From Bacteroidales bacterium (GTDB lineage: Bacteria; Bacteroidota; Bacteroidia; Bacteroidales; Marinilabiliaceae), in assembly GCA_024401395.1 (NCBI GenBank), contig JAKSLD010000009.1:1-64000 (forward strand): a stretch of DNA of 64,000 nucleotides, in the 5' to 3' direction. Of the stretch, positions 37,565 to 45,883 are shown one piece after another; the stretch's first letter is position 1; each line of letters opens with the position of its first letter. Both the position numbers and the translations under genes were made by a program. The notes beneath the pieces were generated by a model that did not search any database, was not told the DNA's origin, and worked only from the letters and a program-made list of their open reading frames with translations.

Positions 37565-37610
37565 AAATAATAAGAAAAAGAGACTATGCCGAGATTGGCA
37601 CAGCCTCTTT
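37565..37610 (-). terminator. Terminator after uxaA
   Basis: Minus-strand hairpin with AAAGAGGCTGTGCC and GGCATAGTCTCTTT arms around a 6-base loop, followed by a T-rich tail. It closes the leftward uronate operon. Confidence 0.85.
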
Positions 37611-37635
37611 ATAATATTTCTTATAGGGAGATATG

Positions 37636-39129
37636 TTACAACGTAACGCCAGTCTTGAAGATAGCGATTTCGCGGTAACCCTTCTTCTCGTTATTGACCT
37701 TTTCGCCCGAAGCTACGCGGATGATATAATCTACGAACTCAGCGTGAACATCAGCCATTGGCTTATCCTCCACGAGAACGCCAGCATTGAAATCGATCCA
37801 AGTAGGCTTATTCTTTGCGAGGTTAGAGTTGGTAGAAACCTTCATAGTAGGAACGAAAGTCCCGAAAGGAGTACCGCGGCCTGTGGTAAAGAGGACGATC
37901 TGGCAACCAGCAGAAGCGAGAGCTGTAGAAGCCACGAGGTCGTTACCTGGAGCCTCGAGAAGATTCAGGCCACACTTCTCGATACGGTCGCCATAGCGGA
38001 GGACTGCACGAACGATAGACTTACCACACTTCTGAGTACAACCGAGAGCCTTCTCCTCGAGAGTAGAGATACCACCAGCCTTGTTACCTGGAGAAGGATT
38101 CTCGCCTACTGGTTCGCCATGGCTGAGGAAGTAATTCTTGAAATCATTTATAAGCGAAACAGTCTCATTGAAACGCTCCTTATTCTCGCAACGATTCATG
38201 AGGATAGTCTCAGCACCGAACATTTCAGGCACCTCAGTAAGGACAGAAACGCCACCCTGAGCTACGATATAATCAGAGAATACGCCCAAAAGAGGGTTAG
38301 CAGTGATACCAGAGAAGCCATCAGAGCCACCACATTTCAGTCCGACCTTAAGTTTAGACAAAGGTACATCCACGCGGACATCCTGCTTAGCCTGATTATA
38401 AAGTTCGCGTGCGATAGCTAGACCAGTTGGCACTTCATCGCCCTCGACCTTCTGAGCAACCATAAACTTAACGCGAGACTCATCGAATTCGCCACAGAAC
38501 TCACGGAATATATCAGGCTGGTTATTCTCGCAACCAAGACCGACAACAAGGATACCGCCAGCATTAGGGTGGTGAACCATATTACGGAGCACCTTCTTGG
38601 TATTCTCGTGATCCTCGCCAAGCTGAGAACAGCCATAGTTATGAGGGAATGCCACGATAGCGTCTACGCCCTCGCACTTAGTCTCGGCCTTGAGAGCATC
38701 GACGATTTGGTTTACGATGCCATTGACACAACCTACGGTTGGGATTACCCATATCTCGTTACGTACACCCACGTTGCCATTCTTACGAACGTAGCCTTTG
38801 AAAGTGCGCTTCTCAGAAGCAGCAGGAAGCTCGACCAGTTTAGGCTCGTAAGTATAATCGAGAAGACCGGCAAGATTAGTCTTGATATTCTTATCCGACA
38901 TCCAGTCGCCAGCCTTGGCATTGACAAGCGAGTGACCTATTGGGTAGCCATATTTGATTACATTCTGGTTCTCAGAGATAACTGAGAGGGCAAACTTATG
39001 GCCGGCAGGGATATCCTCATTGATAGTTATATTAACGCCGTCGACAGATACAATCTCACCCTTTGCGAGAGGAGATATAGCTACGGCTACATTGTCATCG
39101 GGATTAATTTTAAGATAATTAGTTGCCAT
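37636..39129 (-). CDS. uxaA: Altronate dehydratase
   Basis: A 497-residue UxaA with an N-terminal SAF-like domain (1-90) and a C-terminal dehydratase domain, e.g. GYVRKNGNVGVRNEIW near 133, FPHNYGCSQLG near 180 and GLKCGGSDGFSG near 300. It converts D-altronate to 2-keto-3-deoxygluconate in galacturonate catabolism. The start at ATG 39129 (MATNYLKINPDDN) fits the family length of about 495; the frame stays open upstream through the intergenic hairpin. It is last of the leftward uxaC-kdgK-kdgA-uxaA group. Confidence 0.93.
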   Translation of the reverse strand: MATNYLKINPDDNVAVAISPLAKGEIVSVDGVNITINEDIPAGHKFALSVISENQNVIKYGYPIGHSLVNAKAGDWMSDKNIKTNLAGLLDYTYEPKLVELPAASEKRTFKGYVRKNGNVGVRNEIWVIPTVGCVNGIVNQIVDALKAETKCEGVDAIVAFPHNYGCSQLGEDHENTKKVLRNMVHHPNAGGILVVGLGCENNQPDIFREFCGEFDESRVKFMVAQKVEGDEVPTGLAIARELYNQAKQDVRVDVPLSKLKVGLKCGGSDGFSGITANPLLGVFSDYIVAQGGVSVLTEVPEMFGAETILMNRCENKERFNETVSLINDFKNYFLSHGEPVGENPSPGNKAGGISTLEEKALGCTQKCGKSIVRAVLRYGDRIEKCGLNLLEAPGNDLVASTALASAGCQIVLFTTGRGTPFGTFVPTMKVSTNSNLAKNKPTWIDFNAGVLVEDKPMADVHAEFVDYIIRVASGEKVNNEKKGYREIAIFKTGVTL

Positions 39130-39173
39130 TGTGATTTCTGTTAATTGTTTTTTTATTCGCGTTAAGGTACATG

Positions 39174-39230
39174 ATAAAAAAATTAGTGCCGCCAATGCAG
39201 ATATAGACATACTTTGGCGGCACCTAATTT
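39174..39230 (-). terminator. Terminator or attenuator between kdgA and uxaA
   Basis: Long minus-strand hairpin: arms at 39229-39214 and 39195-39181 (AATTAGGTGCCGCCAA and TTGGCGGCACTAATT, one bulged base) followed by a T-run. It lies inside the operon, so it may reduce uxaA expression relative to the upstream genes. Confidence 0.85.
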
Positions 39231-39318
39231 TCATTGTGCATTATGAGTCATGCACAAAATCACAAAACACAAAACATTCTCAAATAAGTATGATGAGGAT
39301 TACACCTCTATATGGTTA

Positions 39319-39990
39319 TCAACAACCCTTTATTTCCTTAATCCAAGCGAGGCAATCCTTGCTGATATTGGTAATGTATGCCCAATCCTCAGCAGCGATC
39401 TTATCCTTAGGGAAGAGCTTAGAGCCCATACCTACGCAGAATACGCCAGCCTTGAACCACTTCTCGAGGTTATCCTTCTCAGGAGCTACGCCACCAGTAA
39501 CCATGATCTTAGACCAAGGCATAGGAGCGAGAACGCCCTTGATGAGATTTGCGCCTACTACGTCGCCAGGGAAGACCTTAGTGAAGTCGCAACCGAGCTC
39601 CTGAGCCTTACCGATCTCAGAAGGAGTGAGACAACCAGGGCAGTAAGTTACGCAACGGCGGTTACACACTGGAGCGATATCCTCATTGAAGAGAGGACCA
39701 ACGACGAAATTAGCGCCGAGCTGGAGATACATAGCTGCTGTAGGAGCATCTACGATAGAACCGATACCGAGAGCCAACTCAGGGCACTCCTTGTCGGCCC
39801 ACTTTACGAGTTCTGCGAAAACCTCCTGAGCGAAATCGCCACGGTTAGTGAACTCGAAAGCGCGAACGCCGCCATCGTAGCAAGCCTTAACGACCTTCTT
39901 AGCTACCTCTACATTCTTGTGATAGAATACTGGTACCATACCTGTGGTACCTATCTTGGTCATGACTGCTGTCTTGTCAAACTTAGCCAT
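39319..39990 (-). CDS. kdgA: 2-keto-3-deoxy-6-phosphogluconate / 4-hydroxy-2-oxoglutarate aldolase
   Basis: A 223-residue KDPG/KHG aldolase. The motifs are VPVFYHK near 19, FEFTNRGD with the catalytic Glu near 46, YCPGCLTPSEI and the Schiff-base Lys in FTKVFPGD near 139. It splits KDPG into pyruvate and glyceraldehyde 3-phosphate. kdgK, which makes its substrate, lies 37 bases upstream. Confidence 0.92.
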   Translation of the reverse strand: MAKFDKTAVMTKIGTTGMVPVFYHKNVEVAKKVVKACYDGGVRAFEFTNRGDFAQEVFAELVKWADKECPELALGIGSIVDAPTAAMYLQLGANFVVGPLFNEDIAPVCNRRCVTYCPGCLTPSEIGKAQELGCDFTKVFPGDVVGANLIKGVLAPMPWSKIMVTGGVAPEKDNLEKWFKAGVFCVGMGSKLFPKDKIAAEDWAYITNISKDCLAWIKEIKGC

Positions 39991-40027
39991 TGTATATTTT
40001 TATAGGATTAACTATTGTGTGAATAAA

Positions 40028-41050
40028 TTATCGTTGAACGCGGCCGTTTGCTGCGCCACCTGCGAGAGCTTCTACCTCTTCAGCAGATACGAGGTTGAAG
40101 TCGCCTGGTACTGTGTGCTTGAGAGCAGATGCTGCTACTGCGAACTCGAGAGCCTCGCCCTGAGTCTTCTTAGTGAGGAGACCGTGGATGAGACCGCCAG
40201 AGAAAGAGTCGCCACCACCTACGCGGTCGATGATAGGGTTGATCTCGTAGCGCTTAGACTGATAGAACTCCTTGCCATCGTAGATCATAGCCTTCCAGCC
40301 GTTGAAAGTAGCAGAGTAAGACTCGCGGAGTGTAGAAACGACATACTTAAAGCCGAACTCCTTCATCATAGCCTGGAAGATACCCTTGTAGCCCTCAGCA
40401 TCAGTAGAGCCACCCTCTACGTCGGCATCTGGCTTAAAGCCGAGACAAAGTTCTGCATCCTCCTCGTTACCGATACATACATCGACATACTTCATAAGAG
40501 GGCGCATGATAGAGATAGCCTTCTCAGAAGTCCAGAGCTTCTTACGGAAATTGAGGTCGACAGAAACTGTAACGCCATGGCGTTTAGCAGCCTCGCAAGC
40601 GAGTTTAGTAAGTTCAGCTGCCTTATCAGAGATAGCAGGAGTGATACCAGACCAGTGGAACCACTGAGCGCCCTCCATGATCTTATCGAAATCGAAATCA
40701 GCAGGATTAGCCTCAGCGATAGAAGAATTAGCGCGGTCGTAGATAACCTTAGAAGGGCGCATAGAAGCACCAGTCTCGCAGTAGTAGAGGCCTACGCGGT
40801 CGCCGCCGCGAGCGATGAAATCAGTATTTACTCCATAACGACGGAGAGCGTTGAGAGCGATCTGACCGATTTCGTGCTTAGGGAGCTTAGATACGAAATA
40901 TGCGTCGTGACCATAGTTGGCACAGCTTACAGCTACATTAGCCTCGCCACCGCCAGGGATAATCTTGAAAGAATCAGTCTCTACGAAACGGTAGTTACCT
41001 TCTGGAGAAAGGCGAAGCATGATTTCGCCAAGTGTTACGATCTTTGCCAT
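40028..41050 (-). CDS. kdgK: 2-keto-3-deoxygluconate kinase (PfkB family)
   Basis: A 340-residue PfkB-type kinase. The N-terminal motif is GGGEANVAVSCANYG near 33-47 and the C-terminal catalytic motif DRVGGGDSFSGGLIHG near 276, with the base Asp in GGDSF. It phosphorylates 2-keto-3-deoxygluconate at C6. It stands between uxaC and kdgA in the leftward operon. Confidence 0.92.
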   Translation of the reverse strand: MAKIVTLGEIMLRLSPEGNYRFVETDSFKIIPGGGEANVAVSCANYGHDAYFVSKLPKHEIGQIALNALRRYGVNTDFIARGGDRVGLYYCETGASMRPSKVIYDRANSSIAEANPADFDFDKIMEGAQWFHWSGITPAISDKAAELTKLACEAAKRHGVTVSVDLNFRKKLWTSEKAISIMRPLMKYVDVCIGNEEDAELCLGFKPDADVEGGSTDAEGYKGIFQAMMKEFGFKYVVSTLRESYSATFNGWKAMIYDGKEFYQSKRYEINPIIDRVGGGDSFSGGLIHGLLTKKTQGEALEFAVAASALKHTVPGDFNLVSAEEVEALAGGAANGRVQR

Positions 41051-41055
41051 ATGTT

Positions 41056-41095
41056 TTAATTTCTAATTCCTAATTTCTAATTCCTAACTTGAGGG
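41056..41095. repeat. TTTCTAATTCCTAA tandem repeat, copy 1
   Basis: Two tandem units of TTTCTAATTCCTAA fill the 83-base gap between uxaC and kdgK. A second copy sits between kduD and the DUF4861 gene at 45849-45880. Confidence 0.65.
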
Positions 41096-41133
41096 ATTTG
41101 GAAATTGGGGTTATTGTTTATCTATTGTTGTAA

Positions 41134-42552
41134 TTAGAAGTTGAAATAATTCTTTGCGTTGTAGTAGCTGATATCCTCAACCATCTGGTTAACGCGCTCA
41201 GCCTCGTAGCCAGAGTATGGAACCTCGCCATTCTCGATATCAGTACCTAGGAGGTTACAGAGAGTACGGCGGAAATACTCGTGGCGTGGGTAAGAGAGGA
41301 ACGAACGAGAATCCGTCAGCATACCTACGAAACGGCTGAGGAGGCCGAGAACAGAGAGAGCATTCATCTGCTTCTGCATACCATCCTTCTGATCGAGGAA
41401 CCACCAGCCAGAACCGAGTTGGATCTTACCTGCTACAGTACCATCCTGGAAGTTGCCAAGCATTGTAGCGAGCACCTCATTAGCGCAAGGGTTAAGGTTG
41501 TAGAGGATAGTCTTAGTAAGCTTACCCTCAGTATTCAGCTTATCGAGGAACTTAGCACAAGCCTTAGCTGTATTGAACTCGCCGATAGAATCGAAACCAG
41601 TATCAGGGCCGAGGAGCTTGAACATCTTAGTATTGTTGTTACGGATAGCGCCATAGTGGAACTGCTGAGTCCAGCCCTTGTCGTAATCCATCTCAGCGAA
41701 GATGATCATCATAGCAGACTTGAACTTAAGGATCTCCTCCTTAGAAAGTTCGGTGCCGCCATATACCTTATTAAATATAGCGTTGATTTCAGCGTCGGTA
41801 TAATCCTCAGCATAGAACTCCTCGATACCGTGGTCGGAAAGCTTACAGCCCATAGACTCGAAGAAATCCTGGCGCTTCTTGAGAGCATCCACCATATCAG
41901 AGAACTTAGAGATATTCACGCCAGAAACCTCGGCGAGTTTCTCAACATAAGCGCGGAAATCAGCAGGAACCTCAACGGCCATAGCCTTATCAGGGCGCCA
42001 TGTTGGGAGCATTTTTACCTCGAAGCCAGACTCGCGCACCTGCTTATGGTACTCGAGAGAATCTACAGGATCGTCGGTAGTACATACTGTCTCCACCTTG
42101 TAGCGACGCATGAAACCGCGTGCTGTGTAGTTAGGGTCATTCTGGAGTTTATCGTTACACTCATCAAAAATCTCGCGAGCTGTCTTAGGGTTAAGGAGCT
42201 TATCGATACCGAAAGCAGTCTTAAGCTCGAGGTGAGTCCAATGGTAGAGAGGGTTACGGAAAGTGTAAGGGACAGTCTCTGCCCACTTCTCGAATTTCTC
42301 CCAATCTGAAGTGTCGGCTCCTGTACAGAACTTCTCTGCTACACCATTAGAACGCATAGCACGCCACTTATAGTGGTCGCCACCCAGCCAAATCTCTGTG
42401 ATAGACTTGAATTTATGGTCGTCAGCGACCATCTTAGGGATAAGGTGGCAGTGATAGTCTATAATAGGAAGACCCTCTGCGTGCTCATGGTAGAGCTTGC
42501 GAGCTGTTTCATTGGTAAGAATGAAATCAGGATGAATAAACGAATTTGCCAT
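41134..42552 (-). CDS. uxaC: Glucuronate/galacturonate isomerase
   Basis: A 472-residue uronate isomerase of the amidohydrolase superfamily. Metal ligands begin with IDYHCHL near 31-37; WRPDKAM near 181 and GSGWWFLDQKDGM near 394 are family blocks. It converts D-galacturonate to D-tagaturonate and D-glucuronate to D-fructuronate. It is the first gene of the leftward operon, with the LacI-type operator 40-60 bases upstream. Confidence 0.94.
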   Translation of the reverse strand: MANSFIHPDFILTNETARKLYHEHAEGLPIIDYHCHLIPKMVADDHKFKSITEIWLGGDHYKWRAMRSNGVAEKFCTGADTSDWEKFEKWAETVPYTFRNPLYHWTHLELKTAFGIDKLLNPKTAREIFDECNDKLQNDPNYTARGFMRRYKVETVCTTDDPVDSLEYHKQVRESGFEVKMLPTWRPDKAMAVEVPADFRAYVEKLAEVSGVNISKFSDMVDALKKRQDFFESMGCKLSDHGIEEFYAEDYTDAEINAIFNKVYGGTELSKEEILKFKSAMMIIFAEMDYDKGWTQQFHYGAIRNNNTKMFKLLGPDTGFDSIGEFNTAKACAKFLDKLNTEGKLTKTILYNLNPCANEVLATMLGNFQDGTVAGKIQLGSGWWFLDQKDGMQKQMNALSVLGLLSRFVGMLTDSRSFLSYPRHEYFRRTLCNLLGTDIENGEVPYSGYEAERVNQMVEDISYYNAKNYFNF

Positions 42553-42587
42553 ATATATGTATATCTATTATTTCTTAACATTTGTAT

Positions 42588-42632
42588 CTCGATATGCGCA
42601 AACGTTTGCCATATCGAGAGGCGAAAGTAGAG
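42588..42632 (-). promoter_or_regulatory. LacI-family operator and promoter of the uxaC operon
   Basis: Perfect 12-bp palindrome GCAAACGTTTGC (42598-42609), extended by outer arms CGATATG and CATATCG into a near-palindrome of about 30 bases. A -7-like TACTTTCG (minus strand, ending near 42625; one mismatch) lies just upstream in the direction of transcription, so a bound repressor would sit at or just after the start point. Confidence 0.8.
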
Positions 42633-42822
42633 CCTTTTTTTTAATTGTGCAAGAGTTTGGCAAAAATTGTTGCGCAAAGTGCAAAAAAGAGTCAATGTTA
42701 AAATAGCTATTAAGTATTATGATTTAATTATTAATAAAGAAAAGGTAGAAGGAAAAGAAAGTGCTATCGTATGTTTGTATTATTATATTGTTTATACGAG
42801 AAAGAGAATTGCCGCTGTGTGG

Positions 42823-42873
42823 TGTCTGTATTAAGGGAGCGTTATAAGAGCGTTAAGAGAGTGTTAAGAGAAA
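42823..42873 (+). repeat. 11-bp-period intergenic repeat, copy 3
   Basis: TGTCTGTATTAAGGGAGCG followed by units TTATAAGAGCG, TTAAGAGAGTG and TTAAGAGAAAG, each 11 bp. It lies in the 42.6-43.0 kb gap between the divergent uronate transcripts. Confidence 0.75.
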
Positions 42874-43000
42874 GTAATGCGAAGTATGTTTAAGGTAACA
42901 AGATGAGTAGCGAATATAAATAAAAGATATGGGGAAAATTTGGCGTAAAAAATGTTGAGCAATATATTTTCGCAAAAAAATGGACATTTTGTTTGCAAGT

Positions 43001-43022
43001 TGCGCAAACGTTTGTATTTTTG
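43001..43022 (+). promoter_or_regulatory. LacI-family operator over the promoter of the regulator gene
   Basis: CAAACGTTTG (43005-43014) sits directly against an exact -7 box TATTTTTG (43015-43022). It is the same core as the uxaC operator, so the regulator probably represses itself and the genes that follow. Confidence 0.8.
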
Positions 43023-43057
43023 CGTCAACAATAAATTCCAAACATTATAGATTTGAT

Positions 43058-44065
43058 ATGCAAATCAGGCCAACTATAGTAGATATTGCGAGGGAGTTGA
43101 ACCTTCATCCATCGACTGTGTCGCGAGCATTGACCGGGCAGGGCAGGGTAGGAGAAGCTACAAAAGACCTTGTATTCAAGAAAGCGGTGGAGTTGGGATA
43201 TAACTGCAATCAGGTAGCGTCGTCATTGCGAAAAGGCATTACAGATACGGTAGGCATGGTAGTTCCGTTGATTAACCGATTGTTTTTCAGCAATGTAATC
43301 AGTGGAGCGGAATCAGTTTTGAATCCAGCCGGATACAATCTAGTAGTATGTCAGACCCACGACAGGAAAGAAGACGAGACGAGAGTCATCCGCAATCTAT
43401 TGAGGAATCAGGTTGCGGGAATGATAGTCAGTCACTCCTTAGAGACTACAAATCCTGAGTTGTTGCAGACGGTAGCGAGCAATGGAGTAGCTCTGGTACA
43501 ATTTGACCGAGCATTTGAAGATCTGACAGGAACCTGTGTAGTGAACGACAACTTCGGAGGAGCATACGCGGCGACCAAGCATCTGTTAGAGAACGGCTAT
43601 ACGAGAATAGGGCATCTTGGAGGAGAGTTCAATGCCAATGTATATGCAGACAGACTAGCCGGCTACAAGAAAGCGCTGGAAGAGGCAGGTATAGAATATG
43701 ACGAGAGTATCATATTTGACCATAGTATTTCTCGCGACAAAGGTTTCTATAATATGGCGAAAGCGTTAGAAAAGAAATGCGATGCCCTCTATTGTGCGGG
43801 AGACTATGCGGCGCTAGGCGTTATGGAATATGCGAGACACAATAATATAAGGATACCAGAAGACTTTGGAGTAGTAGGTACGGCGAATGAGATATTTGCG
43901 GAACTTATCAATCCATCCCTTACCAGTGTTGAGCAGAATGCACGCGACATCGGTATTCTGGCAGCAGAAGCGTTCCTCTCGATGAGAGAAGACAAGGCCC
44001 CAGTGAAGAAAAAGATAGTGGTGCCTATGAAACTGATAGTCAGGGGAAGCGCCAAGAGAAACTAA
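43058..44065 (+). CDS. LacI-family regulator of hexuronate genes
   Basis: A 335-residue LacI/GalR regulator. Helix-turn-helix TIVDIARELNLHPSTVSRAL at 6-25, hinge, then a periplasmic-binding-protein-like sensor domain (about 60-330). I use ATG 43058, because the open frame upstream covers the -7 box and operator. It sits between the two divergent arms of the uronate cluster with matching operators at both. The effector is probably a uronate intermediate such as KDG (inference). Confidence 0.88.
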   Translation: MQIRPTIVDIARELNLHPSTVSRALTGQGRVGEATKDLVFKKAVELGYNCNQVASSLRKGITDTVGMVVPLINRLFFSNVISGAESVLNPAGYNLVVCQTHDRKEDETRVIRNLLRNQVAGMIVSHSLETTNPELLQTVASNGVALVQFDRAFEDLTGTCVVNDNFGGAYAATKHLLENGYTRIGHLGGEFNANVYADRLAGYKKALEEAGIEYDESIIFDHSISRDKGFYNMAKALEKKCDALYCAGDYAALGVMEYARHNNIRIPEDFGVVGTANEIFAELINPSLTSVEQNARDIGILAAEAFLSMREDKAPVKKKIVVPMKLIVRGSAKRN

Positions 44066-44091
44066 CCTAGAAAATAACAAAAACAAGATAT

Positions 44092-44934
44092 ATGAATTAC
44101 GAATTGAGATATGCATCACATCCAGAAGATGCAAAGCATTATGACACAGCGCGATTGCGTAAAGAGTTCCTGATTGAAGATTTGTTCAAGGCAGACGATA
44201 TCTGTATGGTATACTCACTATACGACAGATATATGGTAGGAGGTATCATGCCAGCCTGGAGAGAGATGAACCTCAACGAGGCAAATGTTTCCGACTTAAA
44301 GGCAGAATATTTTCTTCAGAGAAGAGAGCTCGGTATCATCAATGTAGGCGGAGATGCCATCATTACAGCAGACGGAGAGAAGTTTGAGCTAGGCTACAAA
44401 GAGATGCTTTACATTGGCCGTGGCAAGAAAGAAGTTGTTTTCAAGAGCGTAGATGCTCACAAGCCAGCCAAGCTATACATCAATTCGGCACCTGCACACA
44501 AAGAGTACCCATCAAAGAAAGTCACAAAGAACGAGGCAGACGTATTGGTACTCGGTTCACTTGAAGGATCCAACCACCGTCAGATCAACCGAATGATCAT
44601 CAACTCGGTAGTGGAGACCTGTCAGCTTCAGATGGGTATGACAGAACTCAAGCCAGGCAGTGTATGGAACACCATGCCAGCGCACGTACACAACCGCAGA
44701 ATGGAGGCATACTTCTATTTTGAAGTGCCAGCAGACCAGTCGGTATGTCACTTCATGGGTCCGGTAGACGAGACACGTCACATCTGGATGCAGAACGAGC
44801 AGGCAGTTCTTTCTCCATCGTGGTCGATCCATGCTGCAGCAGGCACATCAAACTATACCTTTATATGGGGTATGGCAGGAGAGAACCTTGACTATGGAGA
44901 TCAGGACTTCTCGAAGATTACAGATTTGAAGTAA
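44092..44934 (+). CDS. kduI: 5-keto-4-deoxyuronate isomerase
   Basis: A 280-residue KduI, a cupin-fold zinc enzyme. Metal ligands are visible in MPAHVHNRRMEAYFYFE near 197-213 and in a later SIHAAAGTSNYTFIW block. It converts 5-keto-4-deoxyuronate, from unsaturated oligouronides made by polysaccharide lyases, to 3-deoxy-D-glycero-2,5-hexodiulosonate. KduD, the next gene, finishes the step to KDG. First enzyme gene of the rightward arm. Confidence 0.94.
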   Translation: MNYELRYASHPEDAKHYDTARLRKEFLIEDLFKADDICMVYSLYDRYMVGGIMPAWREMNLNEANVSDLKAEYFLQRRELGIINVGGDAIITADGEKFELGYKEMLYIGRGKKEVVFKSVDAHKPAKLYINSAPAHKEYPSKKVTKNEADVLVLGSLEGSNHRQINRMIINSVVETCQLQMGMTELKPGSVWNTMPAHVHNRRMEAYFYFEVPADQSVCHFMGPVDETRHIWMQNEQAVLSPSWSIHAAAGTSNYTFIWGMAGENLDYGDQDFSKITDLK

Positions 44935-44939
44935 AAAAA

Positions 44940-44981
44940 GCCTCACCCCCCGACCCCCTCCCCCAAAGGGAGGGGGAGACG
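44940..44981. repeat. GC-rich C/G hairpin between kduI and kduD
   Basis: A C-run rich stretch (CCCCCTCCC) pairs with GGGAGGGGG across 5 bases. It is much more GC-rich than the surroundings. Similar C/G hairpins are scattered in Bacteroidetes genomes as far as I recall; here only one copy is in the window. Confidence 0.6.
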
Positions 44982-45046
44982 GTTTGAAAAACGGGTTGAT
45001 TATGGGGGGAAAGGACATTATATATACTTAATTTACATTTTATACT

Positions 45047-45850
45047 ATGGCGAATATTTTTTCTTTGGAAGGTAAGAATGCGTGGGTAACAGGAGCATCT
45101 TACGGTATTGGTTTCAATATTGCCAAGGCATTTGCAGGTGCCGGCATTAAGAATATTATTTTCAACGATATCAACCAAGAGTTAGTAAACAAAGGTCTTG
45201 CAGCATACAAAGAGGCAGGTATAGAGAATGTACACGGCTATGTTTGTGACGTTACCAACGAAGATATGGTCAAGGCCCTTGTGGAGCAGATACACAAAGA
45301 GGTAGGTCAGATCGACATTCTAGTAAACAATGCAGGAATTATCAAGCGCATTCCTATGCACGAGATGAAGAGAGCAGAATTCCAGCAGGTAATAGACATT
45401 GACCTTGTTGGTCCATTCATCTGTTCATCAGCCGTTATTCCAGAGATGATGGAGAGACGAGCAGGCAAGATTATCAACATCTGCTCAATGATGTCGGAGC
45501 TTGGACGTGAGACAGTGTCAGCATACGCAGCAGCCAAAGGCGGTCTGAAGATGTTGACAAGAAACATCTGTTCAGAGTATGGCGAGTACAATATCCAGTG
45601 TAACGGTATCGGTCCTGGCTATATTGCTACCCCACAGACAGCTCCACTCCGTGAGAAGCAGGCAGACGGCAGCCGTCATCCATTCGACTCATTCATCTGC
45701 GCTAAGACACCAGCAGGACGTTGGTTGGAGCCAGAAGAGCTCGGTGGTCCAGCTGTATTCCTAGCATCAGAGGCTTCCAATGCAGTTAACGGCCATGTAC
45801 TTTATGTAGACGGTGGTATTCTGGCATATATCGGTAAGCAGCCAAAATAA
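45047..45850 (+). CDS. kduD: 2-deoxy-D-gluconate 3-dehydrogenase / DKI reductase (SDR)
   Basis: A 267-residue classical short-chain dehydrogenase. NAD(P) motif TGASYGIG near 15-22, NNAG near 93, catalytic Ser region then YAAAKGG (Tyr/Lys) near 164-168. With kduI upstream it most likely reduces 3-deoxyhexodiulosonate to KDG. A related gluconate 5-dehydrogenase role cannot be excluded from sequence alone. Confidence 0.88.
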   Translation: MANIFSLEGKNAWVTGASYGIGFNIAKAFAGAGIKNIIFNDINQELVNKGLAAYKEAGIENVHGYVCDVTNEDMVKALVEQIHKEVGQIDILVNNAGIIKRIPMHEMKRAEFQQVIDIDLVGPFICSSAVIPEMMERRAGKIINICSMMSELGRETVSAYAAAKGGLKMLTRNICSEYGEYNIQCNGIGPGYIATPQTAPLREKQADGSRHPFDSFICAKTPAGRWLEPEELGGPAVFLASEASNAVNGHVLYVDGGILAYIGKQPK

Positions 45851-45880
45851 TTTCTAATTCCTAATTCCTAGTTTAGGTTG
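45849..45880. repeat. TTTCTAATTCCTAA tandem repeat, copy 2
   Basis: TTTCTAATTCCTAATTCCTAG between kduD and the DUF4861 gene, matching the repeat at 41056-41095 in the same gene cluster. Confidence 0.6.
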
Positions 45881-45883
45881 GGT

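Noticed and set aside
39944-42309. Long plus-strand frames opposite kdgK and uxaC (342-371 residues)
   Set aside because: They are antisense to clearly identified genes, resemble no protein and result from the biased codon use of those genes.
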